From Tectiglobus sp965247245 (GTDB lineage Bacteria > Pseudomonadota > Alphaproteobacteria > Rhizobiales > Hyphomicrobiaceae): a stretch of DNA of 64,000 nt. The DNA lies in contig CBDFGV010000003.1 of the NCBI GenBank assembly GCA_965247245.1, positions 4,712,001-4,776,000 on the forward strand, given 5' to 3'. The translations under genes were made by a program, and so were the position numbers. Shown here piece after piece: positions 61,658 to 64,000 of this stretch. The notes beneath the pieces are model-generated. The model saw nothing but the letters and a program-made list of their open reading frames with translations. It had not been told where the DNA came from and searched no databases. Position 1 is the first letter of the stretch; every line of letters begins with the position of its first letter.

Positions 61658-61731
61658 CCGGAGTTGAACCGGCTTGCTCCTGGCATGGACCGAGCCCGGT
61701 CCGCCGTCTTGGGATCTCTTGCAATCGGCGG
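61656..61731. other. Three adjacent hairpins between convergent genes
   Basis: Hairpins AGCCGG/CCGGCT (61656-61674), GGACCG/CGGTCC (61687-61702, loop AGCC) and CCGCCG/CGGCGG (61701-61731) fill the gap and the stop codon of the upstream gene. On the minus strand the first has the loop TTCAACT with 5-bp GC arms, matching the TTCRANY consensus of a tRNA T-arm. No full tRNA fold around it is convincing. They more likely serve as a bidirectional terminator region. Confidence 0.5.
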
Positions 61732-61751
61732 ATCTCGCGCGATCGGCAGCA

Positions 61752-62999
61752 TCAAGCAGCGGCAAGTTCGTCCTTTTCGAGGACACCATCCTTCATAATG
61801 ATAGGCATGTGTTGACCTTGCCCCGTCAGCAGATTGATGTCAGCTAGCGGGTCGCCGTCGACAACAATGAGGTCAGCGTATGCGCCGGGCATGACCGCTC
61901 CAATTTTGCCCTCGTAGCCGAGTGCCTGTGCCGCGTAGATGGTTGCCGACCGAATCACTTCCATGGTGGGAAGGTAGCGCGCGCGCAGCGGGAACTCGTC
62001 GGACTGATAAGGATGCATGTCGCCGAGGAGGTCGGTCCCATAGGCCATGAGAACGCCGGCATCGGCCAATGTTTCGAGGGCCGCGAGGCCGGCACTGCGG
62101 ACATCTTCAATCTTGGCAACTGACTCCGGTGGCAGTCCGAGATCCGCACCAATCTTGGCGAGCATGTCGAACGTGATGTTGGTCGGCACCACGAAGGCTC
62201 CGCTGTCTTTCAGAAGACGCGCAGTATCTGGTTCGATCAGATTGCCGTGCTCAATGGATGTGACACCGCACTCGACCGAACGGCGTATCGACTCATCGGT
62301 GTAGAGATGGGCGGCGACGTACATTTGCGCGCTCTGCGCTTCTTCGACTGCCGCTTTCATCTCGTCACGCGAGAAACCGAAGAATGCGATAGGATCGGTT
62401 GGAGATGACACACCACCATTGGCCATCAGCTTGATAAACTCGGCCCCACCTTTGATCTCTTCGCGTGCCACACGGCGCACGGCATCCACGCCATCCACCA
62501 CACGGCCTAGTGAACCAACCTTGTCGGCATAGTAGTCAACGTTGCGGTGATGGAAGCGGCCGCGATAGTCGGTGTGCCCTCCCGTCTGTGACAGGGCTTT
62601 GCCGCAGATGATCAATCGCGGTCCGACGATCGTACCTTCTTCAATTGCCATTTTGAGACCGATGTCGGCACCGCCCAGATCACGGACGGTGGTGAAGCCT
62701 CGCATCAACATATCGCGCATGATCTTCGCCGATCGCAAGGACACAAGCGTATTGGGCAGTTCCGTATTCGCTGTCAGGTTGGCCAGACAGGCAATCACGT
62801 GGACATGACAGTCAATCAATCCTGGCATGACGGTCTTGCCCGCAAGATCGATCACCTTCGCCCCAGACGTTGAAACACGTTCCCCGGTTACGTTCGTGAT
62901 AAGATTCTTCTCGACGACAACGTCCTGATCTTCAACTGCCGCGTTCTCGCGACCATCCAGGACGCGTGCGTTGCGAAGAATAGTAACTGCTTCCGACAT
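61752..62999 (-). CDS. Amidohydrolase of the imidazolonepropionase/prolidase-like group
   Basis: 415 residues from ATG 62999 (MSEAVTILRNARVLDGREN); the frame extends to 63035 but would overlap the Lrp gene. Metal motif MPGLIDCHVHVIA (HxH), a Lys in EFIKLMANGG in the place of the carbamylated bridging Lys, then AAHLYTDESI and SIEHGNLI with His ligands, and the catalytic Asp in MAYGTDLLGD. This is the Zn-dependent group including Sgx9260-type Xaa-Pro/Xaa-Arg dipeptidases and imidazolonepropionase-like enzymes. The substrate is likely an N-acyl amino acid or dipeptide. The Lrp-family gene upstream in the same direction is probably its regulator. Confidence 0.9.
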   Translation of the reverse strand: MSEAVTILRNARVLDGRENAAVEDQDVVVEKNLITNVTGERVSTSGAKVIDLAGKTVMPGLIDCHVHVIACLANLTANTELPNTLVSLRSAKIMRDMLMRGFTTVRDLGGADIGLKMAIEEGTIVGPRLIICGKALSQTGGHTDYRGRFHHRNVDYYADKVGSLGRVVDGVDAVRRVAREEIKGGAEFIKLMANGGVSSPTDPIAFFGFSRDEMKAAVEEAQSAQMYVAAHLYTDESIRRSVECGVTSIEHGNLIEPDTARLLKDSGAFVVPTNITFDMLAKIGADLGLPPESVAKIEDVRSAGLAALETLADAGVLMAYGTDLLGDMHPYQSDEFPLRARYLPTMEVIRSATIYAAQALGYEGKIGAVMPGAYADLIVVDGDPLADINLLTGQGQHMPIIMKDGVLEKDELAAA

Positions 63000-63024
63000 C
63001 CGGCTTTCCTTTGAACTAACAGTC

Positions 63025-63516
63025 TCAATCATCATTCAACAGGTCTGATATTGATGGTGGCCGACCTGGCATTGGAGACTTGATAACGATGTAGCTGAAA
63101 TACTTCTCGATCCCAAGGCTGGCATCAAGAATACGCTCAATGGTGTCTTGGTAGCCGGCAACACTAGGACAGACAAATTTCAGAAGGTAGTCATACCCTC
63201 CGCTGACGAGGTGGCATTCAACCACTTCGCCGAAGTCAGCAATACCAGTCTCAAAGCGCGAGAAATCACCCGCGCGATGATCCGACAGGGTGACTTCTGT
63301 AAACACAGTTACACTGTCCGTGAGGCGAGCGATGTCGATCTTGGCGGAATAGCCGGCGATGTATCCGGACGCCTCGAGACGCTTCAATCGTTGCAGGCAT
63401 GGACTTTGCGACAGCCCAACGGCATCCGCCAAAGCCGCGTTCGTAATCCGGCCGTTCTTTTGCAGTTCGGCCAAGATCTTCACGTCGATCCGATCTAACT
63501 TCTCGGACTTTTTCAT
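63025..63516 (-). CDS. Lrp/AsnC-family transcriptional regulator
   Basis: 163 residues. The N-terminal helix-turn-helix is LDRIDVKILAELQKNGRITN and ALADAVGLSQSPCLQRLKRLE. The C-terminal RAM ligand domain includes VVECHLVSGGYDYLLKFVCP and the IERILDASLGIEKYFSYIVI end. Lrp/AsnC proteins sense amino acids. It lies just upstream of the amidohydrolase gene in the same direction (25-bp gap), so amino-acid or dipeptide release could be the regulated process. Confidence 0.95.
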   Translation of the reverse strand: MKKSEKLDRIDVKILAELQKNGRITNAALADAVGLSQSPCLQRLKRLEASGYIAGYSAKIDIARLTDSVTVFTEVTLSDHRAGDFSRFETGIADFGEVVECHLVSGGYDYLLKFVCPSVAGYQDTIERILDASLGIEKYFSYIVIKSPMPGRPPSISDLLNDD

Positions 63517-63529
63517 AGGTACCTGGGGC

Positions 63530-64000
63530 CTAGTTGCTCAACTCTTCCTGATGAGCCTTCACCATATCCGCCATTGAGTTGAAGGTGAAATCTGTGCTCG
63601 GCATGTCACCAGGATTCATGGTTGCACCAAAACCCTCCTGATCGTGTCGACGATAGATCCAGCAGTTGGCGAGCCCGAACTTATTCGCAGGCGCATGATC
63701 ATGAAACATACTCTCGGCGGTATGTAGGATGTTGCCCTTTTGAATTCCAAGACGGGCAAGACATTCAATCATATATTCGAAATTGCGTGGCGACGGTTTG
63801 TAAGAGCCGACATCCTCGGCCGTATACCGCGCATCAAACTCAACTTCGAGTTTCTTATTGGAATACGCAAAACTCGTATTATCGACATTCGAGAGAATGA
63901 TGAGCTTGTAATAACGCTTCAGGTACTGCAAGGCGCCGGCGCTATCGGCAAACGCCGGCCAGTTCTGTACCGACCGCCCGTAGGTCTGGCACTCCTCCCA
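63530..64000 (-). CDS. HAD-superfamily hydrolase, 2-haloacid dehalogenase-like, C-terminal part (runs off the window)
   Basis: 157 residues are visible, in frame from the window edge. Motif 2 is KLIILSNVDN, with a conserved-looking Asn pair. KPSPRNFEYMIECL provides the motif 3 Lys. The motif 4 region is HTAESMFHDHAPANKFG (Asp after FHD), followed by GLANCWIYRR. The order matches type II haloacid dehalogenases and phosphoglycolate-phosphatase-like proteins. The catalytic Asp of motif 1 lies outside the window. It is in the same direction as the Lrp gene, 13 bp upstream of it, perhaps in the same transcript. Confidence 0.85.
   Translation of the reverse strand, partial: WEECQTYGRSVQNWPAFADSAGALQYLKRYYKLIILSNVDNTSFAYSNKKLEVEFDARYTAEDVGSYKPSPRNFEYMIECLARLGIQKGNILHTAESMFHDHAPANKFGLANCWIYRRHDQEGFGATMNPGDMPSTDFTFNSMADMVKAHQEELSN

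Overview
The window looks like chromosomal DNA of a heterotrophic alphaproteobacterium, probably aquatic. The basis is the gene families: a DUF6455-type protein, a single-chain PntA with PntB, dimethylglycine-dehydrogenase/GcvT fusions, CaiB/BaiF CoA-transferases, DUF1989, and many LysR, GntR, IclR, RpiR and AraC regulators next to catabolic genes. Base composition is moderately G+C rich and fairly even. I see no insertion sequence, integrase, rRNA gene, CRISPR array or convincing tRNA.

The most notable content is two genes of the UGSC family, each with an in-frame UGA that almost certainly encodes selenocysteine (1464-1988 + and 52952-53470 -). In both, the reading frame runs through UGA into Gly-Ser-Cys-x-Ser-Cys and on for about 80 codons that match between the copies. 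Each lies directly downstream of a gene for the same large partner protein. In copy 1 (358-1422) the partner ends in a CxxC. In copy 2 (53467-54906) it carries an N-terminal thioredoxin fold with CPTC and a cis-Pro motif. Copy 1 is divergent from a LysR gene and continues into two class III CoA-transferase/racemase genes. Copy 2 is divergent from a GntR gene with paired palindromic operators. Together they look like a selenium-dependent redox module whose substrate is unknown. A conventional ORF call truncates both selenoproteins.

Layout. 1-4541: LysR and selenoprotein module 1 with two CoA-transferase family genes. 4597-11388: catabolic genes (BisC/DMSO-reductase-family molybdoenzyme, luciferase-like oxidoreductase, enolase-superfamily enzyme, amidohydrolase/unknown/Rieske operon). 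11566-13008: Sel1-repeat protein and DUF6455-like protein. 13205-18491: GMC oxidoreductase, enoyl-CoA hydratase, acyl-CoA ligase, quinone oxidoreductase. 18603-19688: cytochrome c and a divergent endonuclease V homologue. 19727-26557: a four-gene MoxR ATPase / degenerate vWA / beta-propeller operon. 27180-30190: pntAB. 30370-33998: small secreted proteins, DUF1989, CBS and cupin proteins, a DMT transporter. 34174-39428: RpiR regulator, dimethylglycine-dehydrogenase-like enzyme, MFS transporter. 39612-43648: GGDEF/EAL protein, FeeM-like acyl transferase, unknown protein. 43667-48837: Opp/Dpp-type ABC importer. 49163-52892: metallo-beta-lactamase-fold protein lacking metal ligands, AraC regulator, two methyltransferases. 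52952-55731: selenoprotein module 2 and GntR regulator. 55790-59500: IclR regulator divergent from a PRISE-type reductase and a flavin monooxygenase. 59555-64000: methyltransferase, two unknown genes, amidohydrolase, Lrp regulator, partial HAD hydrolase.

Most of the window is a mosaic of small catabolic and uptake operons with local regulators. Many enzymes act on CoA thioesters or do flavin/molybdenum/Fe-S redox chemistry, so the selenoprotein modules may support reductive or detoxifying steps on organic substrates. That link is inferred from neighbourhood only. No selA, selB, selC or selD is recognisable here, so the Sec machinery would have to lie elsewhere in the genome.
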